A stretch of 64,000 nucleotides of DNA, taken from Bacteroidales bacterium UBA6445 (GTDB taxonomy: Bacteria > Bacteroidota > Bacteroidia > Bacteroidales > UBA932). Of the stretch, positions 24,233 through 33,528 are shown in pieces (position 1 is the stretch's first letter; each line of letters opens with the position of its first letter). The notes beneath the pieces were generated by a model that saw nothing but the letters and a program-made list of their open reading frames with translations, had not been told where the DNA came from and did not search any database. The DNA lies in assembly GCA_002439585.1 (NCBI GenBank), contig DJOF01000023.1:186001-250000 (forward strand), in the 5' to 3' direction. Both the position numbers and the translations under genes were made by a program.

Positions 24233-25381
24233 ATGTATCATTCAAGAGTATTTGTATTGGCATGCTTATCTGTAATGCCGATACTCTTCTCATGCGAGAA
24301 GGATAAGAATTCCTCAACCGAAGAGACTGTGGCAGACAGTATTGTACTTGATGCCGAAGCTGTAGAGGTTGAAGTCGGAAAGACCGTTAAGATTACACCT
24401 ACTGTAACTTCCGCAAATAGTGATGTCGTACTGTCTTGGACTTCCACGGATGTCAATGTCGCTACTGTAGAGGGCGGAGTCGTGACGGGAGTTGCCAAGG
24501 GTGAGGCTATCATTACAGCTTCATTTGCTGATGTGTCTGCAAAGTGTACGGTTACAGTTATCGCTCCGGCAGAGATCGGCGAGGGATATGCGGCAATGGT
24601 ATTGATCCACGCTGCCGATTCCTCTTTCATGATGGGCTCTCCCGAGACTGAGGCAAACAGGACCGTATATGAGCCTCAGCATCCAGTAAAGTTCACTAAG
24701 GATTTCTATATGGGTAAATATGAGGTGACGGCGGCCTTGTTCGCAGAGTATGCCAATGCTGCCGGGATTACCGAAGATGGAAAATTCGCAAATAATGAAG
24801 AGATAACGGGTAGCAAGTGGACAAATGCTATATATCCTTCTGACAAGGGCTGCTACTGTCAGTTCAATAAGGAGACCGGTAAATGGGAAGCTACCAAGGG
24901 CTACGAGAACTATCCCATAGGCGGCATCTCATGGTTCGCCGCCAATGAATATGCAAAGTGGAAAGGAGGCAGCCTCCCTACCGAGGCCCAGTGGGAATAT
25001 GCATGCAGGGCCGGTAGTACGACAGCTTATCCATTTGGTGATGATCCTGCTCTTTTGTCGGAATATGCTTGGTATATAACCAATGCTGATACGGCAATAC
25101 AAGAGGTTGGACAGCTTAAGCCCAATGCTTGGGGCTTGTACGATATGCTTGGCAATACCAACGAGTTCTGCTCGGATTGGTTCCACAAGGAGTACGGCCT
25201 TACTGACTTTACGACCGTGGTGGTAGATCCTCAGGGACCTGAGAAAGCCAATCAAAAAGTCGTAAGAGGAGGAACTGTGAACTATACAGAGGCCAAGCTT
25301 AGGTCTGCGTCCCGTGACTGGTCCAATACTTCCAAGCATATGGCCTCATTCGGATTCCGTATCGTAATGCCTGTGGAATAA
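24233..25381 (+). CDS. SUMF1-domain lipoprotein with Big_2 domain
   Basis: Lipoprotein (signal ending FSC) with a bacterial Ig-like Big_2 domain at about residues 35-115 (VEVEVGKTVKITPTV, ATVEGGVVTGVAKGEA). A formylglycine-generating-enzyme-type SUMF1 domain follows from about residue 120 to the end. SUMF1 landmarks are FMMGSPETE, YMGKYEVTAALFAEY, GSLPTEAQWEYACRAG, WGLYDMLGNTNEFCSDW and VVRGGTVNY. Such domains in gut Bacteroidota often serve as carbohydrate- or surface-associated modules rather than true sulfatase activators, and no sulfatase is nearby. I prefer the ATG at 24233 over a TTG two codons upstream. It is divergent from the metal operon and convergent with the subtilase. Confidence 0.88.
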   Translation: MYHSRVFVLACLSVMPILFSCEKDKNSSTEETVADSIVLDAEAVEVEVGKTVKITPTVTSANSDVVLSWTSTDVNVATVEGGVVTGVAKGEAIITASFADVSAKCTVTVIAPAEIGEGYAAMVLIHAADSSFMMGSPETEANRTVYEPQHPVKFTKDFYMGKYEVTAALFAEYANAAGITEDGKFANNEEITGSKWTNAIYPSDKGCYCQFNKETGKWEATKGYENYPIGGISWFAANEYAKWKGGSLPTEAQWEYACRAGSTTAYPFGDDPALLSEYAWYITNADTAIQEVGQLKPNAWGLYDMLGNTNEFCSDWFHKEYGLTDFTTVVVDPQGPEKANQKVVRGGTVNYTEAKLRSASRDWSNTSKHMASFGFRIVMPVE

Positions 25382-25401
25382 TCTATTGGAGGAATGGCGT
25401 A

Positions 25402-27396
25402 CTATAGCCAACCTCCGTTGTTTCCGCTGACACCTCGTGCAACGACAGACACGGTCTTGCTGATCTCCATTCCTCCGATATTCTCTTCGCCGCCGATTTT
25501 GTCGCCTCCGGCGATAGCCTTGATATTAAGTCTGAAGTTCCCGGATTTATGTGGCCTTACCACAAGATATCCGTTGCGGACTTCAGGCTTTTCTTTTAGT
25601 CCTGCAGCTTCCATGTCAGCGTCTGAGATTTCCACTTCTGTGAAAGTCATTGTTTTATATGAATCTCCGAAGAAATTTCTCAAACTCAGATCGTTTTCTT
25701 CTCCGACCGTTGCCGTAAGACAAGGTGTCCCTTCAATTTGCATCAAGAGTCTCCATGCATCAATATTTCCGGTGCCCATATTGTATTGGAACTTTTTGAT
25801 ATTGAAGTCTCCGAGACCCTTGATCTCTTCGTTCCATGTCTTTTTGGTGCCGGTGCAATACGTGTCAACGTCATTTACACTTGAAAGTAGCATTGCTTTG
25901 AACTCCTGGGGAGTGCATGTCTTTCCGAGTTTCTTCATATACGAAAGTCCGAGAGCAGCAACTCCGGAGACAGCAGGGCACGCCATGGATGTTCCCTGCT
26001 TGTAACCGTATCCAGATGACTTGGTCTCATAGTCATCGAATTCCAATTCAAGTGGTACCGTAGACAGAATTGCGGAGCCTCCGTTCAATACTCCGCCTGT
26101 ATAGAATTCTCCTCCTGGAGCGGCAATATTGCAGCCAGGTCCGTAATTGGTATAGTACGTAGGCCGGTAGTCTGCGGCAATTGCAGTCACAGATATGTTT
26201 TCTTCTGATGCGCCTGGATATGATGACATTCCCTTTCCGTTATTGCCTGCTGCGAAAATCGCAATTCCCCCGTTTATGGGATTGTCCCTCTGGGAATTCA
26301 TGAAATAGTTGTAGGCCAAGCATTCAAGCTGGTTTTCGGCCGCATAGCCGTTGTCGGATGTATAGCTTCCGGAGGTCACTCCGAACGAGCATTGGAGTAT
26401 CGATGCTCCCATATTCGCAGCATACCGAATTGCCCGGGCAAAATCGCTTATATCAGCACTATATGATCCGGAAAATATCTGGCAGGACATTATCCTGACT
26501 CCGTCTCCGGAGCCTGTACCTCCTGCTATTCCGCTTATACCCTCTCCATTGTTGGAAGTCGCGGCTATTATCCCAGCTACATGTGTCCCGTGTCCGGTAT
26601 CTCCGCTGACAAGGACTCCGTCACCTGCCTGATCCCATGTGATTGGCCCGTTTTCCGCGAAATTATATCCGTGGAAATCATCGACGTATCCGTTGTTGTC
26701 GTCATCTTTGCCGTTACGAATCTCGGCTTCATTTGTCCACATGTTGGCTTTAAGGTCAGGATGCGTGTATGCCACTCCCTCATCTACAACGGCAACGATT
26801 ATGGATGGGTCTCCAGCGGTAAGTTTCCATGCTTCAGTTACATTGACATCTGCACCAGCAACCGAAAAATTATCCTCTTCAGAAATGCCGTCTACTGGGC
26901 TTCCTGTATTTAGAATATGCCATTGGCTTCCGATATAAGGATCGTTCCAAGGATAGGCACTGCCCGCTTTTGTATTTACGCGAGGTGAGTATGCCATTGT
27001 GATCCCGTCGCTGATTTTTCGGAGCAAAGAATTGTACTGAACATGGGCAACGCTTTTGTCTTTGGCCAGTCTTTGCGCGGTTTCTGTGAGTACGGCTCCA
27101 TCTTCAAGTTCTGCGATGAACCATCTGTCAAGTCCGAAGCGGTGTTCTTCCTCCTCTCTGCCCGGCCATGGATCAAATACTCTATGATATTCTTTTATTC
27201 CTGGAATTGAGTCTGCGCTTGGAATCCGGCTGTCCGCCATACAGATGAGAATACTGTTGTCATCGCAGTCATAAGGAGTATTGAGAATTTTTGTCTGATA
27301 TTCTTGAGCGGCATCGTCTGTTTCGACGGTTTGAGTGCAGGAAAAAGCTATGCCTGTCAGTACTGACAGCGCGAGGAGAAGTGTTTTTTTGTTCAT
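25402..27396 (-). CDS. S8 subtilisin-like protease lipoprotein
   Basis: Secreted, lipid-anchored serine protease. The signal ends AFSC. Residues about 25-130 form an N-terminal propeptide-like domain (HRFGLDRWFIAELEDG). The S8 catalytic domain has Asp205 in VAVVDEGVAYTHPDL, His269 in GHGTHVAGIIAAT and the Ser in GTSMACPAVSG. A Ca-binding-like stretch DDDNNGYVDD follows the catalytic Asp. The last 120 residues are a small beta domain of unclear type. It probably degrades proteins outside the cell. A promoter lies 38 bases upstream. No type IX sorting domain was recognised. Confidence 0.93.
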   Translation of the reverse strand: MNKKTLLLALSVLTGIAFSCTQTVETDDAAQEYQTKILNTPYDCDDNSILICMADSRIPSADSIPGIKEYHRVFDPWPGREEEEHRFGLDRWFIAELEDGAVLTETAQRLAKDKSVAHVQYNSLLRKISDGITMAYSPRVNTKAGSAYPWNDPYIGSQWHILNTGSPVDGISEEDNFSVAGADVNVTEAWKLTAGDPSIIVAVVDEGVAYTHPDLKANMWTNEAEIRNGKDDDNNGYVDDFHGYNFAENGPITWDQAGDGVLVSGDTGHGTHVAGIIAATSNNGEGISGIAGGTGSGDGVRIMSCQIFSGSYSADISDFARAIRYAANMGASILQCSFGVTSGSYTSDNGYAAENQLECLAYNYFMNSQRDNPINGGIAIFAAGNNGKGMSSYPGASEENISVTAIAADYRPTYYTNYGPGCNIAAPGGEFYTGGVLNGGSAILSTVPLELEFDDYETKSSGYGYKQGTSMACPAVSGVAALGLSYMKKLGKTCTPQEFKAMLLSSVNDVDTYCTGTKKTWNEEIKGLGDFNIKKFQYNMGTGNIDAWRLLMQIEGTPCLTATVGEENDLSLRNFFGDSYKTMTFTEVEISDADMEAAGLKEKPEVRNGYLVVRPHKSGNFRLNIKAIAGGDKIGGEENIGGMEISKTVSVVARGVSGNNGGWL

Positions 27397-27433
27397 TTCA
27401 ATGGAGTCTTCTATAAGACCGTCTAAAGTTATA

Positions 27434-27463
27434 CAAATGTAAAGCTATTTTCGGTTTTACAAA
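27434..27463 (-). promoter_or_regulatory. Promoter of the subtilase gene
   Basis: Minus-strand TTTG (27463-27460), an 18-base spacer and TACATTTG (27441-27434) fit the Bacteroidota promoter pattern, 38 bases before the start codon. The remaining stretch 27464-27760 shows no supported gene. Confidence 0.6.
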
Positions 27464-27766
27464 ACTCTTTCGCTAAGGCGCGTAATGTCCCACTTCGATT
27501 TGGACAAGTATAACATCCCTTTCGATTTTAATAGAGCCTTTATTGCGCATGATGTCACAATAATACAAAACCGATATAAATAGGGGGAGGGAAGGCCTAT
27601 ATGACGGCTGGTTCTATGTGGGAGACTGGACACCTGGCAATCACGATTATAGACATGATATTCATACTTGCCTTATTGACTTTTTTTTTATGTTATATAT
27701 ATGAGCAAGGTAAAGAAGCGGATGAGAAAGTGTGCAGTAATGTGGGTTGAGGGGATCATGCCCTCG

Positions 27767-27796
27767 GCAAAGCTTGCAAACAAGTTTGCGCTTTGC
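27767..27796. promoter_or_regulatory. Nested inverted repeat at the enolase promoter
   Basis: Two stacked arms, GCAAAGC with GCTTTGC and GCAAAC with GTTTGC, form a 13-bp interrupted stem with a 2-base bulge and minimal loop. A second inverted repeat, GAGGG with CCCTC, lies immediately upstream at about 27749-27765. The structure covers the -33 region of the enolase promoter, so it could be an operator or part of a small RNA. Weak open frames cross it on both strands but have no recognisable protein features. Confidence 0.45.
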
Positions 27797-27817
27797 ACTC
27801 GCTTTTTCGTATATTTG
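27785..27817 (+). promoter_or_regulatory. Enolase promoter
   Basis: TTTG (27785-27788), a 21-base spacer and TATATTTG (27810-27817) match the Bacteroidota promoter. Transcription would start near 27825, giving a leader of about 125 bases before eno. Confidence 0.6.
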
Positions 27818-27948
27818 CAGCAAATTTTGGTGAATGGCTTGAGATTTGTTGCAAATGTGGCTTTTGGAGAGGAAATTATAAGCTGTATGGCAGATTTTCT
27901 TCTCAGACGACATTTTGACAGAATATATAACAAATAATTTAAAGTATT

Positions 27949-29265
27949 ATGGAAGATTTTGAAATTCTGCAGATCAGCGGCAGGGAAATCCTTGACTCAA
28001 GAGGCAACCCGACCATCGAGGCTGAAGTAGTATTGGCATCAGGCATTGTAGGTACAGCTGCTGTCCCTTCAGGAGCATCTACAGGTGAGAACGAGGCAAT
28101 CGAGCTTCGTGACGGTGATCCCAAGCGCTATGGTGGCAAGGGCGTCCTCAAGGCTGTGAAGAACATCAACGAGGTTATCGCACCTGCACTCGTAGGCATG
28201 TCCTGCTTCGAGCAGAGAGCTATCGACGAGGCTATGATCAAGCTTGACGGCACTAAGAATAAGGCAAAGCTTGGCGCAAATGCTATCCTCGGCGTATCAC
28301 TCGCAGTTGCAAAGGCTGCAGCCGCATATCTCGGTCTTCCGCTCTACAGATATCTCGGTGGTCCGAACGCTTACGTTCTACCTGTCCCGATGATGAACAT
28401 CATCAACGGTGGCGCTCACTCTGACGCTCCTATCGCATTCCAGGAGTTCATGATCCGTCCTGTAGGCGCATCTTCTATCGCAGAAGGCGTAAGGATGGGT
28501 GCTGAAGTGTTCCACGCTCTTCAGAAAGTTCTCAAAGGACGTGGCCTTTCTACAGCAGTAGGTGACGAGGGCGGTTTCGCTCCCAAGCTTAACGGCATCA
28601 ACGATGCTCTCGACTGCATCATGGAGGCTATCAAGAAGGCCGGTTATGAGCCTGGCAAGGATGTAACTATTGCAATGGACTGCGCTGCATCCGAGTTCAG
28701 TGTAAAGGAAGGCGACAAGTTCTTCTATGACTACAAGCAGCTCAAGACAGGTATGCCTAAGGATCCTAACGGCAAGAAGCTCTCAGACGAAGAGCAGATC
28801 AAATATCTTGAGGAACTTGTTGCAAAATATCCTATCGACTCTATCGAGGACGGTCTCGATGAGAATGACTGGGAAGGTTGGGTTAAGCTTACCAAGGCTC
28901 TTGGCCACAAGTGCCAGCTCGTAGGTGATGACCTCTTCGTTACCAACGTCAAGTATCTTGAGAAAGGTATCAAGATGGGTGCTGCAAACTCTATCCTTAT
29001 CAAGGTCAACCAGATCGGTTCTCTTACAGAGACTCTCGACGCTATCGAGATGGCTCACAGAAACGGCTACACAACCGTTACTTCACACCGTTCAGGTGAG
29101 ACTGAGGACACCACAATCGCTGACATCGCTGTCGCTACCAACAGTGGCCAGATCAAGACTGGTTCTCTCAGCCGTACAGACCGTATCGCTAAGTACAACC
29201 GTCTGATGAAGATCGAGATGGAACTCTGTGAGACCTCAAAATACGGATACGCCAAGATAAAATAA
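27949..29265 (+). CDS. eno: Enolase
   Basis: Converts 2-phosphoglycerate to phosphoenolpyruvate in glycolysis, in the cytosol. Full length (438 residues) with GREILDSRGNPTIEAEV at the start, SGASTGENEAIELRDGD, the metal ligands in IAMDCAASEF, SIEDGLDENDWEGW and LVGDDLFVTN, and SHRSGETEDTTIADIAV near the C-terminus. Codon use is strongly biased (for example AAG, GGT and CTC), as expected for a highly expressed gene, more than in its neighbours. It stands alone between its own promoter and terminator. Confidence 0.99.
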   Translation: MEDFEILQISGREILDSRGNPTIEAEVVLASGIVGTAAVPSGASTGENEAIELRDGDPKRYGGKGVLKAVKNINEVIAPALVGMSCFEQRAIDEAMIKLDGTKNKAKLGANAILGVSLAVAKAAAAYLGLPLYRYLGGPNAYVLPVPMMNIINGGAHSDAPIAFQEFMIRPVGASSIAEGVRMGAEVFHALQKVLKGRGLSTAVGDEGGFAPKLNGINDALDCIMEAIKKAGYEPGKDVTIAMDCAASEFSVKEGDKFFYDYKQLKTGMPKDPNGKKLSDEEQIKYLEELVAKYPIDSIEDGLDENDWEGWVKLTKALGHKCQLVGDDLFVTNVKYLEKGIKMGAANSILIKVNQIGSLTETLDAIEMAHRNGYTTVTSHRSGETEDTTIADIAVATNSGQIKTGSLSRTDRIAKYNRLMKIEMELCETSKYGYAKIK

Positions 29266-29311
29266 TCTATCTTAGAAGCTTAGATTGCTTCAAGGCAGAA
29301 TAAATTTAATA

Positions 29312-29345
29312 GGGACGATGCCGGAAACGGCGTCGCCCCTTTTCT
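29312..29345 (+). terminator. Enolase terminator
   Basis: A 12-bp stem with one A-C mismatch and one G-T pair (GGGACGATGCCG with CGGCGTCGCCCC) closes on a GAAA tetraloop and is followed by TTTT. It lies 46 bases after the eno stop and 58 before the end of the convergent GH20 gene. Confidence 0.8.
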
Positions 29346-29403
29346 TTGCTGCCACAACGATGATGAGTTACGCTGATATGGCTATTATATGGTTCAGGAT
29401 GCC

Positions 29404-31734
29404 TTATTCCAGATGCCAGAGCCATTCGGCAGGGATCTGCTTGCGGACTCCGTTTTCTATAAGAGCAAGTTCAAGTGAGCCCCCGTTGCTGTCGAAATAC
29501 CGTACTTGTATAGGATGGAAGCCTGCCATCATGGCTTTCTGTACTGTTATTTCCTCGGTCGAATGTTCTCCGTCGTTGTCTCCGAGCTTTTCCCCGTCGA
29601 GTTTCAGCTCGCTTCCGTCATCGGAGAGAAGAGCAAATGTGTACACTCCGTCAGAAGGTAATTTGATATATCCATTGAATACGAGGCCTATGATGCCGTT
29701 TGCCTCGGACGGTATGGCTATGCGATCCACTGTATATTCACCTTTGAGAATATTGCCCGGTGCATCTATGTCCGCGCATTTTATCACCTTTGTGCCATAC
29801 CACTTGACCTTGATGCCTGGCTTAAGTGTGGGCTTGCTGTCGCTCTTCTTGTAAAGTGTCTCATCGCTTGAACCTTCTCTTAACGGATCAATTGCCGAAG
29901 ACATCTCTTCCCTGAAGAAAGAGCAGGTGCGCACTGCATCTGCGCTTCCATCAGCCCTGAAAGCACGTAGCTTCAGTGTCATGTCCTTATCGACAAATAT
30001 GCCGTCTGTCGCGAGCGGTGAATTTATATTGGGGAAGCTACCGTCTGTAGTATAGCGTATCTGAACTCCTGGGAACGGGCAGCCTGGCCTTACGGTTACC
30101 GTGTCTGTAAATGCGTTGATATCATATACACCGTTCAGGTCGGGAATCCTGTAGTTTATGCCCAATGCATCAAGTCTGCGGAAATGAGGCGGAAGCATTT
30201 TCTCGAATTCCGGTTCGGTAGACACTGCCTCTCTCTCGCACCAGGATATCTCTGACAGGGCGAACAATCTCGGGAATAGTATGTAGCAAAGTCTTCTGAA
30301 TGAAGGGATTCCCTCTGCCCATACATTTGCCTGCACACCTTTTATCAGAGAAAGCTGTCTTTCAGAGAGATTGGGGAAGCCGCTTGGGTCGAAGCCTAAT
30401 ATGGTGCTCATCGAGTGTACTGTCTGTTCCCTGCTGAAATACATATATTCCGTAGGACAGATTATCACATTCTTGCCCTCTGCCGTGGCCGTAGGCACTG
30501 CATCCGGTACCCAGATCCTCCACCACATTATTACGCTTTCGTTGCCAAGCCCGTCCTTTGTCACCTCGTCCCAGCCAATGAGTTTCTTGCCGTTTTCCTT
30601 GAAGAAACCTTCCATCTGTCTGATGAACCATGCCTGAAGACCCTCTACCGAGCCGAGACCCTCTTTACGGATCCTCGCCTGGCACAGTGAGCATTTCTCC
30701 CAATTGTCTTTTTCTACCTCGTCTCCACCGATATGTACATATTCGTATGGGAAAAGCTCGAACACCTCACGGTAGACATTCTTACAGAATTCGAGCACCT
30801 GGTCATTGCCTACACAGAGTGGAGAAGAGAAATTCTTGCCCCATCCTACAAGCCCTTTGCAGCCAAGTTCCGGATACTGCTGGATTGCAGCGAGGCAATG
30901 CCCTGGCATGTCAACTTCGGGGATGATGTCTATGCCTCGGTCGCTGGCATATCTGACAATTTCCCGTATATCGGCCTTTGTGTAGAAGCCACCGTAAAGG
31001 GTGTCACCGTTCTCTATTCTGAGACGTTTCTCAGGTAGTTGCAGTTCAGGATTATCCTCCTGTCTTGCCCTGGAAATGCATGCCTTGTCGTTCTTGTCAA
31101 ACTGTCTCCAGGCACCCTTTTCCGTAAGCAGAGGGTATTTGTCTATCTCTATACGCCATCCTTGGTCATCGGTAAGATGCCAGTGGAACTTATTGAGCTT
31201 GTAAAGTGCCATAAGGTCAAGGACTTTCTCTATCTCTTCCTTGTCCCAGAAATGCCTTGACGCGTCTATCATCAAGCCTCTCCATGCGTATCTTGGCTTG
31301 TCTCGTACCTGCATGGCTTGGATTGCGCAGCCGCTCTCCGGCATCAGTTGCCGCAGAGTCGCTATGCCTGATATTATGCCCTGAAGGTCTGTAGCTTCTA
31401 TGACTATTCCTGAGGGGGAGACCTTGAGGGAGTATTCCCCGGACTCATATCCAGGCTTGAGAATCAGGCTGATACCGGCCTTGTCTATATCTTCTGTGAC
31501 GGCAAGTGCTGCCTTTCCGCTGAATGATTCGGCAAGATATGTCGCAGCAGCTTTTAAACTTTTGTCGGATATCCCTATGCTTGTACCATCGGCAATGTCA
31601 TAATGACCGCTTGTCTTCTCCATGTGCACGGGAGTAGGTATGACAGATATGTCCTCATGTGCATCTTTGCCGCACGAAAGCATGAAGGCACACGACAAAG
31701 CAGCCATCGCTGCCACTAATAGATTCTTATTCAT
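29404..31734 (-). CDS. GH20 beta-N-acetylhexosaminidase lipoprotein with PA14-like domain
   Basis: Lipoprotein (signal ending LSC) that removes terminal beta-linked GlcNAc or GalNAc by substrate-assisted catalysis. Domains: the GH20b N-terminal domain to about residue 145, then the GH20 barrel with RGLMIDASRHF, NKFHWHLTDDQGWR, IIPEVDMPGH and the catalytic pair Asp338-Glu339 in HIGGDEV. A chitobiase-type C-terminal segment (IRYTTDGSFPN) and a final PA14-like beta domain (SDGVYTFALLSDDGSELKLDG) follow. Length 776 is typical for the Bacteroidales form. It may act on the same host glycans as the mannose operon but is not linked to it. Confidence 0.95.
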   Translation of the reverse strand: MNKNLLVAAMAALSCAFMLSCGKDAHEDISVIPTPVHMEKTSGHYDIADGTSIGISDKSLKAAATYLAESFSGKAALAVTEDIDKAGISLILKPGYESGEYSLKVSPSGIVIEATDLQGIISGIATLRQLMPESGCAIQAMQVRDKPRYAWRGLMIDASRHFWDKEEIEKVLDLMALYKLNKFHWHLTDDQGWRIEIDKYPLLTEKGAWRQFDKNDKACISRARQEDNPELQLPEKRLRIENGDTLYGGFYTKADIREIVRYASDRGIDIIPEVDMPGHCLAAIQQYPELGCKGLVGWGKNFSSPLCVGNDQVLEFCKNVYREVFELFPYEYVHIGGDEVEKDNWEKCSLCQARIRKEGLGSVEGLQAWFIRQMEGFFKENGKKLIGWDEVTKDGLGNESVIMWWRIWVPDAVPTATAEGKNVIICPTEYMYFSREQTVHSMSTILGFDPSGFPNLSERQLSLIKGVQANVWAEGIPSFRRLCYILFPRLFALSEISWCEREAVSTEPEFEKMLPPHFRRLDALGINYRIPDLNGVYDINAFTDTVTVRPGCPFPGVQIRYTTDGSFPNINSPLATDGIFVDKDMTLKLRAFRADGSADAVRTCSFFREEMSSAIDPLREGSSDETLYKKSDSKPTLKPGIKVKWYGTKVIKCADIDAPGNILKGEYTVDRIAIPSEANGIIGLVFNGYIKLPSDGVYTFALLSDDGSELKLDGEKLGDNDGEHSTEEITVQKAMMAGFHPIQVRYFDSNGGSLELALIENGVRKQIPAEWLWHLE

Positions 31735-31761
31735 AAAAGTAAATAATATAGAAACCTATCC

Positions 31762-31794
31762 CAAAATTACTATAAATTTGGATACTGTATCAAA
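31762..31794 (-). promoter_or_regulatory. Promoter of the GH20 gene
   Basis: Minus-strand TTTG (31794-31791), a 21-base spacer and TAATTTTG (31769-31762) fit the Bacteroidota promoter, 28 bases before the start codon. Confidence 0.6.
31773..31780 (+). promoter_or_regulatory. Candidate -7 box for the ATP synthase operon
   Basis: TAAATTTG on the plus strand fits TAnnTTTG and lies inside the spacer of the opposing GH20 promoter. It would give a leader of about 210 bases before atpD. No clear -33 element was seen, and a nearer start for the operon cannot be excluded. Confidence 0.35.
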
Positions 31795-31996
31795 TGGAAG
31801 TATGGCTCACATCTGGAACGCGACATCATCATCGATGTGCACGGCAAGGACAAGAGCGATGTCTCAGAAGGCTTAGTCAGATTTTCTTTTATCGTAAATT
31901 AGCTATTTTGGACTTTAACTTGGCGGATTTGGACAGAACTTTGACGAATTGGCATGAATTTTTCGGTGTTAAGTCGGTTTGGTTAATGAATTAAGT

Positions 31997-33520
31997 ATGC
32001 CGGAAAGAGTAGGACATATTGCACAGATCATCGGCCCTGTTATCGATGTTCATTTCGATGTGGACAGAGGCAAGGAAGCCAAAGAGCTTCCTGCAATCCA
32101 TGATTCTCTGATAGTTAAGAGAGAAGGGGGCAAGGACCTCATAGTGGAAGTGCAGCAGCATATAGGGGAAGACACGGTTAGGACAGTGGCCATGGATTCT
32201 ACTGACGGGCTTCACCGTGGGATGGAAGTGGCTGAGACAGGCCATCCTATTGAGATGCCGATCGGAGGTCAGATAAGAGGCCGGGTGATGAATGTCACAG
32301 GTAATGCCATAGACGGACTTGGTGAACTTGACCGCAGCGAAGAGCTACCAATTCACAGGGAACCGCCCCGTTTCGAGGACTTGAAGACATCTCAGGAAGT
32401 CCTTTATACCGGCATAAAGGTTATAGACCTGTTGGAACCTTATCTTAAAGGTGGCAAGGTCGGGCTTTTCGGAGGTGCCGGTGTTGGCAAGACTGTGCTC
32501 ATCAAGGAGCTTATCAACAATATAGCCAAGAAGCACAACGGCTTCTCGATTTTCGCCGGAGTTGGAGAGAGGACAAGAGAGGGAAATGACCTCCTGCGCG
32601 AGATGATAGAGTCTGGAGTTATCAAATACGGAGACGCTTTCTGTAAGAGCATGGAGGAGGGACACTGGGATCTTTCCCTTGTAGACAGGGAAGAGCTTGC
32701 CAAGTCGCAGGTCGCCCTCGTCTTCGGCCAGATGAATGAGCCACCTGGAGCAAGGGCTTCAGTCGCCCTTTCAGGACTTACCTTGGCCGAGTCGTTTAGG
32801 GACAGCCACAAGGCAGACGGCCCTAAAGACATACTTTTCTTCATAGACAATATATTCCGTTTTACCCAGGCCGGCTCGGAAGTATCCGCTCTGCTCGGCA
32901 GAATGCCTTCGGCAGTGGGGTATCAGCCTACTTTGGCTACCGAGATGGGACAGATGCAGGAGCGTATCACTTCTACCAAGGATGGTTCCATTACCTCTGT
33001 GCAGGCCGTATATGTTCCGGCCGACGACCTTACTGATCCAGCTCCAGCCACGACATTCACGCATCTGGACGCGACTACAGTGCTTAGCCGTAAGATAACT
33101 GAACTTGGTATATATCCGGCCGTCGATCCTCTCGAATCGACCTCTCGTATACTTGACCCGAATATAGTAGGGGAGCGTCATTACAATACCGCCCAGCGAG
33201 TTAAGCAAATACTTGAGCGCAACAAGGAGCTACAGGATATAATCGCAATCCTCGGTATGGACGAACTTTCCGACGAGGACAAGGAGACTGTCAACCGGGC
33301 AAGAAGGGTACAGCGTTTCCTGTCCCAGCCTTTTGCCGTGGCGGAGCAGTTTACCGGGGTTCCGGGCGTGATGGTTGATATTGAAGATACTATCAAGGGA
33401 TTTGAGATGATACTTGATGGCAAGGTTGACTATCTTCCGGAGCAGGCATTCCTCAATGTCGGGACTATCGAAGATGCGATCAAGAAAGGTGAGGATATTC
33501 TCTCCAAGGCTTCAAAATAG
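31997..33520 (+). CDS. atpD: F1Fo ATP synthase subunit beta
   Basis: Catalytic subunit of the F1 sector. VGHIAQIIGPVIDVHFD at the N-terminus, P-loop GGAGVGKTVLIKEL, catalytic Glu region GVGERTREGNDL, and ALLGRMPSAVGYQPTLATEMG are all present. I use the ATG at 31997; a TTG six codons upstream is in frame. At about 507 residues it is slightly longer than the proteobacterial protein, as is usual in Bacteroidota. It is the first gene of an eight-gene operon. Confidence 0.98.
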   Translation: MPERVGHIAQIIGPVIDVHFDVDRGKEAKELPAIHDSLIVKREGGKDLIVEVQQHIGEDTVRTVAMDSTDGLHRGMEVAETGHPIEMPIGGQIRGRVMNVTGNAIDGLGELDRSEELPIHREPPRFEDLKTSQEVLYTGIKVIDLLEPYLKGGKVGLFGGAGVGKTVLIKELINNIAKKHNGFSIFAGVGERTREGNDLLREMIESGVIKYGDAFCKSMEEGHWDLSLVDREELAKSQVALVFGQMNEPPGARASVALSGLTLAESFRDSHKADGPKDILFFIDNIFRFTQAGSEVSALLGRMPSAVGYQPTLATEMGQMQERITSTKDGSITSVQAVYVPADDLTDPAPATTFTHLDATTVLSRKITELGIYPAVDPLESTSRILDPNIVGERHYNTAQRVKQILERNKELQDIIAILGMDELSDEDKETVNRARRVQRFLSQPFAVAEQFTGVPGVMVDIEDTIKGFEMILDGKVDYLPEQAFLNVGTIEDAIKKGEDILSKASK

Positions 33521-33528
33521 CGGTTGCT

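Noticed and set aside
24233..25381. The SUMF1 protein as a sulfatase-activating enzyme
   Set aside because: It is a lipoprotein with an Ig-like domain and no sulfatase is nearby; the domain alone does not show that activity.
27662..27937. Short open frames on both strands before enolase
   Set aside because: They cover the inverted repeats and the promoter, overlap each other on opposite strands, and show no protein-family pattern.
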